Source of the DNA: an uncultured Methanomassiliicoccus sp.
GTDB taxonomy: Archaea; Thermoplasmatota; Thermoplasmata; Methanomassiliicoccales; Methanomassiliicoccaceae
Direction of reading: 5' to 3'
Assembly (NCBI GenBank): GCA_905202485.1
Contig: CAJKRY010000011.1
Coordinates: 1 to 50,540 of the forward strand
Length of the DNA stretch: 50,540 nucleotides
The translations under genes and the position numbers were made by a program. Of the stretch, positions 25,001-35,195 are shown piece after piece; positions within the stretch are counted from its first letter, which is position 1, and each line of letters opens with the position of its first letter. The notes below the pieces were generated by a model. The model made no database searches, had not been told where the DNA came from, and was given only the letters and a program-made list of their open reading frames with translations.

Positions 25001-28000
25001 TCAGAGTCTGCGGGTCCTCTCTAGTTCCGTCAGATTTTATGGTTACCAGCTTGAACGTTATTGTGACTGTCCCCTCCGTGTAATCAGACTCTCCCGTTTT
25101 ATTCATGAGAATGAACTGCAGAGTGGCTCCGAACCTGCCGTCCGTTGTGCCTACATATTCATCATAATTATCGTTATCAGTAAGATACCGATTCTGCAGA
25201 GAATATCCTGACCAGCCGTGAGATCTGTCTTGATTGTCGGCTGCGCTCATTATCAGCTGGTACATACCATTGCTACCAAGAGTTTTACCTTCCCCTTCAA
25301 GAGAGATACTTCCAGATTTTACAGACACAGACTGCAGAGTGAATTCGTATGTTGTTTTTCCATCACCGATCGGAGGAACTACAAAGTACCATGAAGAAGT
25401 ACCGTCTATTGAATGAGGATATATGTCCATATTTCCTTCTTCTTCTGGATCTGCTACATTCTGCGTCTGTATTGTCAAAACTACTTTGATCTGATCGCCG
25501 TAGAGGTAATCAATTATTGCACCTGTCGAATTTCTGACAGGCAACCTTTCCTGAAGATAGATTACCACTTCTCCTGCGATTCCCGTCTTTGAAATTCCAT
25601 CTCTGAAATACAAAGTGAAATCGATCTGGGGAAGAACGTTTCCCCCTACAGCTCCTGCAGAAGTTCTCTGACCAAACATATCAACGGTAGGATCGATCCA
25701 GATGGATGGTATTCCCCCTTCTATGCTGCCTGTGAATGTATCCTTATTCAGAGACATAAGAAGACCGAAGTCTGTGTTATAATTTTGTGGGCTGTATGGA
25801 ACAAGCTTACCGTCTTTTATACTCATCAATCTTAAGCTTCTGTCATCTCCTGAAACTGAAGCCGCATGGGAAGGAATGATATTGTATCCCCTCAATTCGT
25901 AGATTGATCCTGCCACAGTCATAGGAAGTGTTACGCTGCCTGTGGCCTCGTAGAAGCCCTCTTGAGATTCTGATTTGTTTCCATCCATTTTGTTTTCATC
26001 TGCAATGAGTGTTGCCGGAGACGAGACTACTCCGTTGGTCGGCTTCCATACATCATATCCCAGATTATCGTCGGTTGCTTCATAATGCACAACGTTGACT
26101 GCAGTTCCCTGAACGCTGCTGTCGAATGACGAGCCGTAGGCGAATCCTCCGCTGGAAAGATACTGCCCGTAAATGTATCCGCCGTAATATTCAGGACTGG
26201 AAGAGTCAAGGTTTACGAATGAGTATCCGTTCACAGGCCCAAAAATGAATTTTTTCAGTGATGTAAAGTTTGCAGCCTCAGAGATATCTGAGGATTTGTT
26301 TTCGTTAAGGGCTTCCTCTTCAGGAGATGCGGTGGCGTTGAGCTCTCCCTCAACCTGCGCGATGATTAAGATGATTCCGTTGTTGAGCTGTAGAGTGTTT
26401 ACCGGATTGCTCAGAGTTGTATTGGTGCCTGTACCGTCGACACTTCTGAATTCTCTTAAGTCGTTTACCTCCGTATCTAAGATTAACGTGCTGCCTCCCC
26501 TGAGAATCAGAACGCTGATGTGATTCAGAGAGTATAATGCAGACGTATCTAGGTTGGAACCGTCAGACCTTCCCGGAAGTCTCAGAGAAGAATTTACCAG
26601 AGTAACTTCTGTCGCTCTCTGAATCGAGTAAATGATGAAGTTGTTTAATTTATCATCATTCACAGCATCATAATTTCTGATTATGATAAAACGAGTGTCT
26701 GCTTTGTCTGAGTAGAAAGTAGTGCAGGAGTTTCCGCTGCCGAAGAGACTTCCCTGAATATACATTGCTTCTTTATTATCTTTAGGAGTGTCGGTTCCTG
26801 TAGTATAGCCTTCTCCGTTGACAAAGATGTGCGATGTGCCGTAAACGCTGATGTAATCATAATTTACAGTAACTGCCGAGGGATCGCCTCTATCTCCTCC
26901 TGCATAAACTGTTCCGTTTATGAATAAATTATGAACTGTAATTTCTTTAGAAAGACTGTCAGCAACACTATTAGTGTATTCTACATCTCCCAGATCTTCA
27001 ATATTTTCGCTTCTTTCAACAAACGGCAGATGCCCTCCCTGCCTGAATACAGTATTGCCGTTTTCATCTGTATCGCCGTAATTATTGTAGAAGTGGCAGT
27101 CTCCTTTTGTATCTCCGTCAGGCATCATCGCATTCCAGCCGATATGCACATGAGTATCGCCGTGAACTGCTCCGAAGTATCCTCCTCCGAAGACGTTTCC
27201 GTAAATCGTTCCTCCCACAATGTTGACGAATGCGGCGTTGAATGAAGGCAGCGTTGATGGTACTTTGGTTCCATCATCCTTTGTATAGCCGTTGTCGCGC
27301 ACAGTTTTAGGTATATCGCTTGGAGCTCCTCTTCTGTAATCATTATAAGGATTAGTGTCCCAGTAGCCGTCTGCGAATTTTTTAACACTTTTGAGAACTG
27401 TGAGGCTTCCTGTCTCTCCGTTCTCGCTTCCCCCGTAGACGTGCTTGTCGATTCTTCCGTCTGAAATATTGACTTCTGTTCTTCCGAAAACTGAGAGTTT
27501 GTAGTATGAGATTCTGTCTTTTTCAGGATATGATACTCCTTCGTAGCAGACCTGCTCTCCCTTGCCTGCTCCGAAGACGCTGCCTTTGATATGTCCTCCG
27601 AAAATGTTCACTATCAGATCGATATCGTTGGCAGAGTTTATGTCTGTAGGTTTGAGAGTACCGCCGCTTGGCTTATATGAGTGAACTGTGTGAGAAACTT
27701 TTGTCGTTGAGAATGAACCGTTTCCAATACCTCCTGTACCGATGATTTCGGTCATTACCGAACCGACAATTCCTAACTTCCCTCCGCCGTAGACGTTTCC
27801 GTTGATTTCCGTTTTATAATTGCCATCAGTAGAATCATCAATCGTAACTACTGTGCCTCTTCCCACAGCTCCTGCAAGAATGTTTGTTTCTACTCCCTCT
27901 CCGCCGCCGTAGACGTTTCCTTCTATGTTTGAGTCATTAATTAAAACTGCAGCAGTTCCCTTTCCTGCATACTGAGGAATATTAGTGGTTGTAGAAATTT

Positions 28001-31000
28001 TATCATCAGAGCCACCATTTCCTTTCGCATAATCGCTGCAGAAGTACCTGTAGGTTACTGCCAGATATTCGTCTGGATCGGTTGTTGTAGTAGTTAATCC
28101 ATTTTTAACAGTGATGTAATTGCCGCTGTCGTCAACAAGATATGCTTTCCCATCAGTTTCATTAATATTTACATGATATGTTTTAGTCTCTTTTCCGTCT
28201 TTTTTGAACCAGGAGACTTCGGTATTATCAATGGGATAAGCATCATAGAAGTGTCCTATTATGCTTAACTTTCCTCCGCCGAAGACATCTCCTTTAACAT
28301 CTGCATTTGAAACTTTCACTGCTGCAGAATCATAGACTTCAGCATAGTGAATTGATTCTACATTGTACTGAGCGCCTCTGCCTCCGCCGTAGACGCTGCC
28401 GTTTATTGTTAAATTAGAATTATTTCCAAGATTTCCTTCAATCTCAACATAAGCGCTTCCTCTTACGATGGCGTATCCCTTGATGCCGCTGACTTCAATA
28501 TCATCGCCGCTGCCGTAATTCTGAATTCCTTCTCCTCCGCCGAAGACTCCGTCAAGCAGGGAACCTTTGCCATCTTTGTGTTTTGTATCTCCGATTGTAA
28601 TACTACTAGAATCATATTTAATTGAAACATTTGCAGAAACTAATTCTTGCCCGTTGGGATTTTTTCCAGTATCACTTGTATCAAAACTGCTGGGATCGTC
28701 AAGATCGATGAGACTTGTTCCTACAGAACCCATCTCGCCTCCGCCGTAGACGCTGCCTGAGATTTTGATATCAGTTTTCAGATTTCTTTCACCCTGACTG
28801 TAACCTACGTGAGCAAGAGAGCCAGAGATATTGGGAGAACCTGCATATTCTGAAGAAGTGTATCCTCCGATCCAGACGTGAGTGCTGCCTGCAATCGAAG
28901 CCTTCGGTGAGAATCCTCCTCCGTAAACGTTGCGCTTTATTTCTCCTCCGAGAATTATTACATTTGCATTTGAACTATTGTCTTTGTATCCATCTGATGA
29001 TTCCAACTTTGCAGCATCATCAGATTTGACGGTAGCGCTGCCCGTTATGCTGAGCTTTCCTCCGCCGTAGACGTTTCCATAGTATAATCTGAGGGTTGTT
29101 CCGTCGATTGTTTCTTCAGAGTAGTTAGCCTCACCGGAAGCTGCATCTTTTCCGATCAATGCGCCTTGTCCGATGATTACTGTTGTATCTCTGACTGCTC
29201 CAGAGACTGAACTTGATGCAGCTCCTTCTCCCCCGCCGAAGACGCTGTTGTTTATTTTGACTTCACCAGTATCTGAGAAAATAACAACTAACGAGTCTTT
29301 TCCGTCGAAGTATCTTGTATTTTTATCAAAAGTACCTAAAATGCCTAACTGTCCTCCGCCGAAGACGCTGCCTTTTACGGTTCCTCCCGAAATGAAGACT
29401 GATGCTGCTATACTAGATGTTGATAGCTGCTCAGTTCCTGCAGGTGCCGGCATTCTTGAGGAATCGAGTCCGGTGATCTGACCGTAGGGAATGCTGTGAA
29501 GGATGTTTTCATTCTTCTCACCTTCATTTTCACAGGTTTCATTCAGAGAACCTTTGCCTCCGCCGTAAACATTGCCTGAGACTGTTCCTTCTGACATTGT
29601 TACTTTTACAGAACCGTAGACTGTTCCGTATCCTGCGCTCATCGTAGGCTTGATCAGTTCATCATCGCCGAGATCTACTTCACCGTTTGAACCGTGAGAA
29701 TCGAATGTTCCCTTTCCTCCGCCGTAGACGTTTCCATCTATCTGTGAAGTTCCTGAAATTGAAACTGTTACGATATCTTTTGTTGTTGAATAACTATCAA
29801 CATAATGAGCCTTGAATGGATCATATCCTGATGTATGATTGGCGTTGTCAGCGGTATTGTAGTTATGGTTCAGGTTTACTTTAACAGTTACAGAGTTTCC
29901 TACAATTCCATAGTCTCCTCCGCCGTAAACGTTTCCTGAGAGAGCTATTGCTCTTTCAAGTACGGTCTTATTATCTGCATCTGTGAGATTGTCTAATGTT
30001 TGACTGCCAAGTTTTGTAACTTTTACAATGTGCGCATTGCCTTTTATTTCAACTGTTGAACTTCCTACAGCACCTAAGAGAATGCCTTCATCATTTCCCT
30101 TTCCTGCTCCGAAGACGTTTCCTGATGTGATGTCGTCCCCGCCACTCTCAGTATGTCCTGATGCGTCTGTAACACCGATTTCTGCACCGTCGATTATTAC
30201 AGATACGGGCTTTCCAGAGTATTCGATTGTAAATACCTTATCTGCAGCACCATCTGCAGTTTTTGTATATGTTCCGATTAAACCTGTATTTCCTCCGCCG
30301 TAGACATTCTCGTGAACTTTTGCTTCAGTAATTGTTACTGATGCTCCTCCAGAATCATTTCCTGTGACTTGTCCGTAAGGCAGGCTTGCGAGGACTTCTT
30401 TATAATCTATTTTTCCTTTGTCATTACCTGTCAGAATTATTGATCCTGAGCGCAGAACTCCTTCTCCTCCGCCGTATACGCATTTGTCTATAATGATGCC
30501 TGATCCTGAAATATTCACAACTGTGTTTCCGTAGACTATTGCATATCCTGAAAGAATATCGTACGATTCGGTTCCTGAGATAGAAGGTTTTTCACCAGGC
30601 ATCAGAGCCTGAATTTTTGATATTTCTTTTTTAGTATTATCATTATATATAAGTGCTAAATCCCAGCCTTTTCCTCCGCCGTAGACGTTTCCATCAATTT
30701 TTATTGATTTAGAATTAGAAGTTATCATCACATTTGATGACAGCTGTGCGTCTCCGAGAATCCCATTATTATAGAAGAATCCTACCGGACCCATCTCTCC
30801 GCCGCCGTAGACGTTTCCATGGATTATTATGTCTAATTGATCTGAGTTTGCATCAGATGGAAAATGAAAGTTGGAAGTCAGCTTGCCTATGAACACATAA
30901 GTGCTTCCGCCTATTGTAGCGTTAGGACCGTATCCTCCGCCGAAGACACTGCCTTTTACGGTTCCCCCTAAAATGACAACTGTCGATGATGCTGCATTGT

Positions 31001-34000
31001 CTGAATCTGTAATGGGGTGGCTGCGTTCATACAAAGTTGTTGTGACGCTGCTTCCTACTAAACCGTATGCTCCTCCGCCGTAAACGTTCTCTTCTACTGA
31101 AGTGCTGTTTCCGCTGATAATTACCTTGGTGCTTCCTGTAGCTCCTGAGACAATGTTTCTCGGATCTCCTTCTCCTCCGCCGTAAACGTTGCCTGAGATT
31201 TTTCCGTTTGAAATGTTTACAGAAGCAGCTCCGCCTTCGAAAGTGTATCGATCATTACCTTCCCCATCACTTTCTATTTTATCATAACTTCCCACAATGC
31301 TTAACTCTCCGCCGCCGAAGACGTTTCCTTTGATTGTTACACTTGAAAGGATGTTTACTTTTGAAGTGCTTCCTACCGCTCCTAAAATAGCGTCGCTTGG
31401 AGATGTTGTGAATCTTCCTTTTCCCCCTCCGAAGACGCTGCCGTTTATTGCTATTGATTCAGTTCCTGAAATGCTTACTGAAGCATCTCCGCCTTTAAGA
31501 TTAAGAGTAGAGCCTGTTCCCTGGCCCGTGAGCTGTCCAACAATTCCTAATTCTCCTCCGCCGTAGACGTTTCCGTTGATTGTTATCTGACCTGTTGCAT
31601 TGAGCGTAACATTTCCGGAGCCGGTTACAGTAGCGTTTCCTCCCATCCCTGCTCCGAATATGTTTCCGTGTTCTTCTGCGCTGTAATCATTTGGTAAATT
31701 ATCATCAGTTAACTCGCTTGGATCGTATCCGATCGTTCCGTTGTTTACAGTTACAGATGTTGCTCCAGATCCCGCAGATTGGTTATTCTCCGCAATATTC
31801 AGATTATAACTCCAAGTACCAATTCCCTCACCGCTGCTTGTCGATATTTCAGACATCGTGTCTGAGATTTCAATCGTCACAGGTCCGACGAAACCGTTCG
31901 CTCCTCCGCCGTAAATGTTTCCATGGACTGTTCCGCTTTCAATGATTACCTTTGCAGACCCTCCTACAGCGCCTGCTGTAATCATGTCAGGTTCTCCCAT
32001 CCCTCCGCCGAAGATATTTCCTATGTTTGAATTAGGATGCGTTGAAGGTCCTTTAGTAATATCTGTTGAAGATCCTTCAAGAATATTAAACCCGATAGTT
32101 CCGCCTTTTATCGTAACACTAGTTTCTCCGCCGGAGAGTTTGTGTTTAAAATTATAAGTTGTACTATCTGTATCAGAGAGTGTCTCGGATGAAGTTTCAG
32201 ATGGAGATATATCTTCACCGGTAATTGTTCCTACTACAGCATAACTACCTCCGCCGTAGACGTTTGTATGAATATTTCCTCCTGTGACTGTTACACTAGT
32301 TCCTCCGACAACTGCACCAAACTGCACCATCTCCCTGTTTTCAAGGTACCATTCACCTGCAGTTTTGTTTGTATATTCACTGTTAATGTTAGGGTTAATG
32401 CAGATAACATTGCTGAAAACCTCCTCTTCGCCGATTGTATCATTTTCAGCATATACCGTCAGCCTTACGTAGGAGTGACCAGATGGAACATCTGATGTTA
32501 AAATAGACCTTGTACTCTCTGAAAGGCTATTACTACTACTATTTTTTATCTCTTCAAATCCAGAATCAAGAATATTTGACGATTCCCAGACATATTTTGT
32601 TACATAATTCAGATTTGATCCTATTGCACCTGTGATTGAGTTTTTATCTTCAGGTGAGAGACCTAATGCAAGAAGGTTATACAAACGCGAGCTTATTTCA
32701 GAGCCATCACCACTTAATTCAATAAACACAGACTTGCTGAGACCTTTTCCTCCGCCGAAGACATTTCTGTGAATCTCTCCTCCTGAGATTGTTACATCAG
32801 TTGTTCCTGTAACAAGACCGAGCTTTCCTCCGCCGAAGACGCTTCCCGCGGATTCGCTGTTATACCAATCTCCATTGTTATATCCGATATTTCCTCCAGA
32901 TATGGTTACATTGGTATTTCCGTAAACGTTGCCTTTTGTTACTCCTTTGGAAGTTAGGTCTTCGCTCTCGTCTCCTCTGCCTCCGCCGTATACGCTGCCT
33001 GCGATCTGAATTGATGAATTATTAAAGTCTGAAGATGGTTCGTCCGGCCCTATGTGTACTGTTGCAGATACTGTCGTGGAAGATTGTTCGCTGGCAGAAC
33101 CTACAGCTCCGTAGTTTCCTCCGCCGTAAACACTGCCTTTTATGACCCCTTTAGAAATCGTAACGTTAGTATTTCCTGCGACCTGTCCTGCCCAGTCGTA
33201 TGTAAGGTTTCCCTCTCCTCCGCCGAAGACTCTGCCTCCGTCCCTGCTTCTGCCGCCGATTGTTCCGCCGGCAATTGTTACGGATGTACTTCCTTCAACT
33301 ATGGCAATGCTTCCTCCGCCGTAGACGTTTCCAGAGATTGTTCCGTCTGAAACATAAACGGATGTGCTGCCTGTGACTTTAGCGACATTTTCTTCATCAT
33401 CAATGCCTTCTCCGCCGCCGTAAACGCTTCCAGAGATTGTTCCACCCATGACGACTACATTAGTACTGCCGATGACCTGTCCGGCGACATCACTGAGTAA
33501 ACTGAGCTTATCACCAGGTATGAAATCTGATTTACCATACCCTCCGCCGTAAACGGATCCAATAATATTTCCACCTTGGACTTGTATATGTGTATAAGAC
33601 GATAACGAAGCGCTGCCGATTGATGCACTGCTGCTCAAAGATGCAGCCGCTCCTCCGCCGTAAACATTATTTTCAATTTTTCCACCACAAATGAATATAT
33701 TCACTGCACCAGACATATATGTGGATGAAAATACATCCGATCCACTTACAGATCTATATCTGCCAAGCCCAGCACCATATATGTTATCAACAGTTCCGCA
33801 ATATACTGAAATCTCAACATTTCCAAGGAAAGTATTCTCTTTATTATTACCAATATTTCCTCCAACCAGATATACTACTGCGGTGGATGTGGAATTGTTG
33901 GTATTATATGGTGTGTCGTGATTATTTGTTCTTATAATCAATTCTGCAGTTTTGAAATTACCAGGAGAGTCAACACCTGTTGTAGCATTACTGTCTAAAT

Positions 34001-35195
34001 GTCCGGCAGCTAAAGTACCAACCCTTGCAGAATCAGACACTATGATTGTAGGGCATAGTGTTTCTACACGATCAGTCATACCTTCGTAACTGCGCCCGAA
34101 TCCCGAGACTCTTCCATAGACCCCATCAATTAATTTAATAGTAAAATTCGTGGATTCGTTAGAATTTATTGAAGATATAAGTTTTGCATCGCTGGGGACA
34201 CTATTGGCGATTCCCCCATAGTCACCTCCAAGAATTGTAAGCGCAGGATAATTACCAGGGATGGCATATGAATTATTGCCGCCACCACTATCTGGAACGG
34301 GCATAATATCTTTTGTATTTATCTTCTCTCCCATGGTTAAATTATGTCCACAACAGTAGAAAAATAATTGATTACCTATTTTACCTAAGGCTATATTTTC
34401 AAAAACAGTATCAGCATTTAACATTAAAAACAGATTCTTATTGGAGGAAGATAAGGTAAGTTTTGATCCAGAACTAGACCCGGAGATTGTTGCGGGAACA
34501 TCGCCCAGTTTTATACCATAGTCGCTCTCACTCATCTTAGTAAGAACTGAATTATCTAAGGTAATGTTATCCAAGAGAATTATGCGGTTTGTAGTGGTTG
34601 TCCCGTTTGGGTCTAATAACGAGTATGCTTTGCTAAAGGTTTTTACAGGAGCAGACTCGGTTGCACCATTATTATTGCTATCATTTCCATCCTGTGACAG
34701 ATATACAGTATTTAAGTATACGCCAGAAGCTGCATCAGTCCACACTGCATACAAGTTTAAGACATCACCCGATGCACCAACTGGCATTCCAGTCGATTCA
34801 TCATATTCGATATCATCATACACTTGATAATCAACAGTTGAAGAAGAAGCATTTTCGCCTGGTAGTGCATCTGCATCTTCTGAGTTTGGATTTTTACTCC
34901 ATCCTGCAAACACTTTGCCATCTGGTACTGCCCAATTATCTGGAAGCCTTGCAGCATAAGCAAATGTTCCGTTGTATGGTTTGGATAATAATTCCTCCTC
35001 ATCGCTATAATATTTAATTGTATATTCTCCAGGAGTGAATAGTGGTTCTGGTTTTACTGGATCTGTTCCGCTGAGTCTTCCGGAATCATTTGAAAAACCA
35101 GAATCATCAGCGATGCAGGAGCTCAGAGGAACTACAAGCATCATGAATGCTACCGCTAACGTAATGACAGTGGCAGAAATCTGAGATCTGTTCAG
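22089..35195 (-). CDS. Giant adhesin-like surface protein, about 4368 residues
   Basis: The largest gene here, 13.1 kb. The first ATG (35144) starts inside a signal sequence, while the frame upstream encodes the missing part: LNRSQISATVITLAVAF before MMLVVPLSSCIADDSG. No ATG, GTG or TTG is available; a CTG at 35195 with AGGAGGGA 5 bases upstream gives a complete signal peptide and is my choice. Order: signal peptide; one InlB B-like repeat (about 45-120); a region to ~450; about 40 glycine repeats of the type GNVYGGG (about 470-2770), likely a beta-solenoid; a non-repeat region to ~3450; about ten Listeria-Bacteroides repeats (to ~4250); one membrane helix (FMVWFIFILFAFFIAAVIAS, about 4285); then a cytoplasmic tail that again resembles a B repeat. 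Probably an adhesin anchored by its C-terminus; the ligand is unknown. Confidence 0.85.
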   Translation of the reverse strand: MNRSQISATVITLAVAFMMLVVPLSSCIADDSGFSNDSGRLSGTDPVKPEPLFTPGEYTIKYYSDEEELLSKPYNGTFAYAARLPDNWAVPDGKVFAGWSKNPNSEDADALPGENASSSTVDYQVYDDIEYDESTGMPVGASGDVLNLYAVWTDAASGVYLNTVYLSQDGNDSNNNGATESAPVKTFSKAYSLLDPNGTTTTNRIILLDNITLDNSVLTKMSESDYGIKLGDVPATISGSSSGSKLTLSSSNKNLFLMLNADTVFENIALGKIGNQLFFYCCGHNLTMGEKINTKDIMPVPDSGGGNNSYAIPGNYPALTILGGDYGGIANSVPSDAKLISSINSNESTNFTIKLIDGVYGRVSGFGRSYEGMTDRVETLCPTIIVSDSARVGTLAAGHLDSNATTGVDSPGNFKTAELIIRTNNHDTPYNTNNSTSTAVVYLVGGNIGNNKENTFLGNVEISVYCGTVDNIYGAGLGRYRSVSGSDVFSSTYMSGAVNIFICGGKIENNVYGGGAAASLSSSASIGSASLSSYTHIQVQGGNIIGSVYGGGYGKSDFIPGDKLSLLSDVAGQVIGSTNVVVMGGTISGSVYGGGEGIDDEENVAKVTGSTSVYVSDGTISGNVYGGGSIAIVEGSTSVTIAGGTIGGRSRDGGRVFGGGEGNLTYDWAGQVAGNTNVTISKGVIKGSVYGGGNYGAVGSASEQSSTTVSATVHIGPDEPSSDFNNSSIQIAGSVYGGGRGDESEDLTSKGVTKGNVYGNTNVTISGGNIGYNNGDWYNSESAGSVFGGGKLGLVTGTTDVTISGGEIHRNVFGGGKGLSKSVFIELSGDGSEISSRLYNLLALGLSPEDKNSITGAIGSNLNYVTKYVWESSNILDSGFEEIKNSSSNSLSESTRSILTSDVPSGHSYVRLTVYAENDTIGEEEVFSNVICINPNINSEYTNKTAGEWYLENREMVQFGAVVGGTSVTVTGGNIHTNVYGGGSYAVVGTITGEDISPSETSSETLSDTDSTTYNFKHKLSGGETSVTIKGGTIGFNILEGSSTDITKGPSTHPNSNIGNIFGGGMGEPDMITAGAVGGSAKVIIESGTVHGNIYGGGANGFVGPVTIEISDTMSEISTSSGEGIGTWSYNLNIAENNQSAGSGATSVTVNNGTIGYDPSELTDDNLPNDYSAEEHGNIFGAGMGGNATVTGSGNVTLNATGQITINGNVYGGGELGIVGQLTGQGTGSTLNLKGGDASVSISGTESIAINGSVFGGGKGRFTTSPSDAILGAVGSTSKVNILSSVTIKGNVFGGGELSIVGSYDKIESDGEGNDRYTFEGGAASVNISNGKISGNVYGGGEGDPRNIVSGATGSTKVIISGNSTSVEENVYGGGAYGLVGSSVTTTLYERSHPITDSDNAASSTVVILGGTVKGSVFGGGYGPNATIGGSTYVFIGKLTSNFHFPSDANSDQLDIIIHGNVYGGGEMGPVGFFYNNGILGDAQLSSNVMITSNSKSIKIDGNVYGGGKGWDLALIYNDNTKKEISKIQALMPGEKPSISGTESYDILSGYAIVYGNTVVNISGSGIIIDKCVYGGGEGVLRSGSIILTGNDKGKIDYKEVLASLPYGQVTGNDSGGASVTITEAKVHENVYGGGNTGLIGTYTKTADGAADKVFTIEYSGKPVSVIIDGAEIGVTDASGHTESGGDDITSGNVFGAGKGNDEGILLGAVGSSTVEIKGNAHIVKVTKLGSQTLDNLTDADNKTVLERAIALSGNVYGGGDYGIVGNSVTVKVNLNHNYNTADNANHTSGYDPFKAHYVDSYSTTKDIVTVSISGTSQIDGNVYGGGKGTFDSHGSNGEVDLGDDELIKPTMSAGYGTVYGSVKVTMSEGTVSGNVYGGGKGSLNETCENEGEKNENILHSIPYGQITGLDSSRMPAPAGTEQLSTSSIAASVFISGGTVKGSVFGGGQLGILGTFDKNTRYFDGKDSLVVIFSDTGEVKINNSVFGGGEGAASSSVSGAVRDTTVIIGQGALIGKDAASGEANYSEETIDGTTLRLYYGNVYGGGKLSITGSATVKSDDAAKLESSDGYKDNSSNANVIILGGEIKRNVYGGGFSPKASIAGSTHVWIGGYTSSEYAGSPNISGSLAHVGYSQGERNLKTDIKISGSVYGGGEMGSVGTSLIDLDDPSSFDTSDTGKNPNGQELVSANVSIKYDSSSITIGDTKHKDGKGSLLDGVFGGGEGIQNYGSGDDIEVSGIKGYAIVRGSAYVEIEGNLGNNSNLTINGSVYGGGRGAQYNVESIHYAEVYDSAAVKVSNADVKGDVFGGGKLSIIGHFYDAYPIDNTEVSWFKKDGKETKTYHVNINETDGKAYLVDDSGNYITVKNGLTTTTTDPDEYLAVTYRYFCSDYAKGNGGSDDKISTTTNIPQYAGKGTAAVLINDSNIEGNVYGGGEGVETNILAGAVGRGTVVTIDDSTDGNYKTEINGNVYGGGKLGIVGSVMTEIIGTGGIGNGSFSTTKVSHTVHSYKPSGGTLKPTDINSANDIDLIVNIFGGHIKGSVFGAGKGEQVCYEGVSYPEKDRISYYKLSVFGRTEVNISDGRIDKHVYGGSENGETGSLTVLKSVKKFADGYWDTNPYNDYRRGAPSDIPKTVRDNGYTKDDGTKVPSTLPSFNAAFVNIVGGTIYGNVFGGGYFGAVHGDTHVHIGWNAMMPDGDTKGDCHFYNNYGDTDENGNTVFRQGGHLPFVERSENIEDLGDVEYTNSVADSLSKEITVHNLFINGTVYAGGDRGDPSAVTVNYDYISVYGTSHIFVNGEGYTTGTDTPKDNKEAMYIQGSLFGSGNSCTTFYSDKADTRFIIIRNYDAVNDDKLNNFIIYSIQRATEVTLVNSSLRLPGRSDGSNLDTSALYSLNHISVLILRGGSTLILDTEVNDLREFRSVDGTGTNTTLSNPVNTLQLNNGIILIIAQVEGELNATASPEEEALNENKSSDISEAANFTSLKKFIFGPVNGYSFVNLDSSSPEYYGGYIYGQYLSSGGFAYGSSFDSSVQGTAVNVVHYEATDDNLGYDVWKPTNGVVSSPATLIADENKMDGNKSESQEGFYEATGSVTLPMTVAGSIYELRGYNIIPSHAASVSGDDRSLRLMSIKDGKLVPYSPQNYNTDFGLLMSLNKDTFTGSIEGGIPSIWIDPTVDMFGQRTSAGAVGGNVLPQIDFTLYFRDGISKTGIAGEVVIYLQERLPVRNSTGAIIDYLYGDQIKVVLTIQTQNVADPEEEGNMDIYPHSIDGTSSWYFVVPPIGDGKTTYEFTLQSVSVKSGSISLEGEGKTLGSNGMYQLIMSAADNQDRSHGWSGYSLQNRYLTDNDNYDEYVGTTDGRFGATLQFILMNKTGESDYTEGTVTITFKLVTIKSDGTREDPQTLTLNINIKNKVPNFTVDFITDSGASYVPSQIVDSGNTVKKPADPSMIVTAPETQNLALGNKVILGEDVISLEFGGWYADENYTTLFDFTKPITGNTKVYALFSCKVTFDSQGGSGVPPEYVIQGKTVAKPADPTKKGYTFIGWYLKDAEYNFSSLVTSNITLEAKWETANVYVEYNMNGSDLPAPTDNGAYQLTGNDSITLSSEYNTNTTTIDGITYKFAGWALTSSNPGKIYSASVRLSEVIDSAVLKGKDYKITFYAVWIPNEEHLITITADPEGSAGFTYSVENNGTRYSDTYTGPFSVKSGSTVEISYVENNGYKYNGYECNGTSYTKQTITLNRVTKDQNITVKFTVEPFDVTLNPNGGKFENEDPVKIQVTPNGNYPSLDSYKLTREHYKFLGWFTEQTGGTLVTANTKVILEVTTLYAHWELDNDEFSIIFNYYYSGCPDSLVIKVPYKYDLTLPPESDPFVREGYKLTGWTLNATTGIEYKPGAPYGAVESDLIFYAHWESADNITHTVTFNPNGGILTERSPVTVNHGASIGNNMPSDPTREGYEFLGWFNTPETSAEFTSSSPVIENITVYAHWGKLNTITFNSNGGSKVDPITGKPGDNITKPADPTKQGYIFAGWYKEETFQMEFVFSTMPSSDITLYAKWIEENDPDCNFKVEYNANGGIGEVPGPEFHYAGSTVTVKPADLKNNECRFIGWQSSADGKLYRPGDQFRMPFKDVCLTAVWSSSPEDDKATVTFCVDNETYAKVTVNRGMTLSERMPSVPEKEGCIFAGWFTSDGVEFTSETAVSADITVYAKWNLKEGYTLVTYIIDSEIYMTQVCLKSKITEPYIPSKSGKELNGWYTDEELKNKFDFSSAVEEDSLTLYAEWKDSPNFMVWFIFILFAFFIAAVIASAKKVSFYKDENDEERYASVVMIGRGALGDKFPQSPDNENFSGWFSEEGELITAETEIRHSMKLYARWKD
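22090..24830 (-). repeat. Tandem Listeria-Bacteroides (InlB B-type) repeats
   Basis: About ten units of 65-80 residues of the form VTFNPNGG...P..P.REGYEFLGWF......F...P...ITVYAHW, for example around 23160, 23330 and 24590. Each has the FxGW and final A.W signatures. They probably form a stiff stalk near the membrane. The last unit lies after the membrane helix. Confidence 0.8.
26895..33790 (-). repeat. About forty GNVYGGG-type coding repeats
   Basis: The heptad [N/S]-V-[Y/F]-GGG-[E/K] recurs roughly every 50-55 residues, preceded by V.I.GG.I.G strands. On the plus strand this shows as cctccgccgtagacgttt-like words. I count about 40 clear copies, including variants with GAG or GGS. Near-identical DNA words make the region prone to recombination and misassembly. 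Confidence 0.85.

Noticed and set aside
29173..29481. Several 60-100 codon plus-strand frames opposite the giant gene, such as this one
   Set aside because: Repetitive Pro-rich products (PPPKTLPF...) are simple antisense translations of the GGG-motif repeats.
26895..33790. Dense, regularly spaced plus-strand words (cctccgccgtagacg) that could look like a CRISPR array
   Set aside because: They are in frame with the giant minus-strand gene and encode the GNVYGGG repeat; units vary in length and sequence as protein repeats do.
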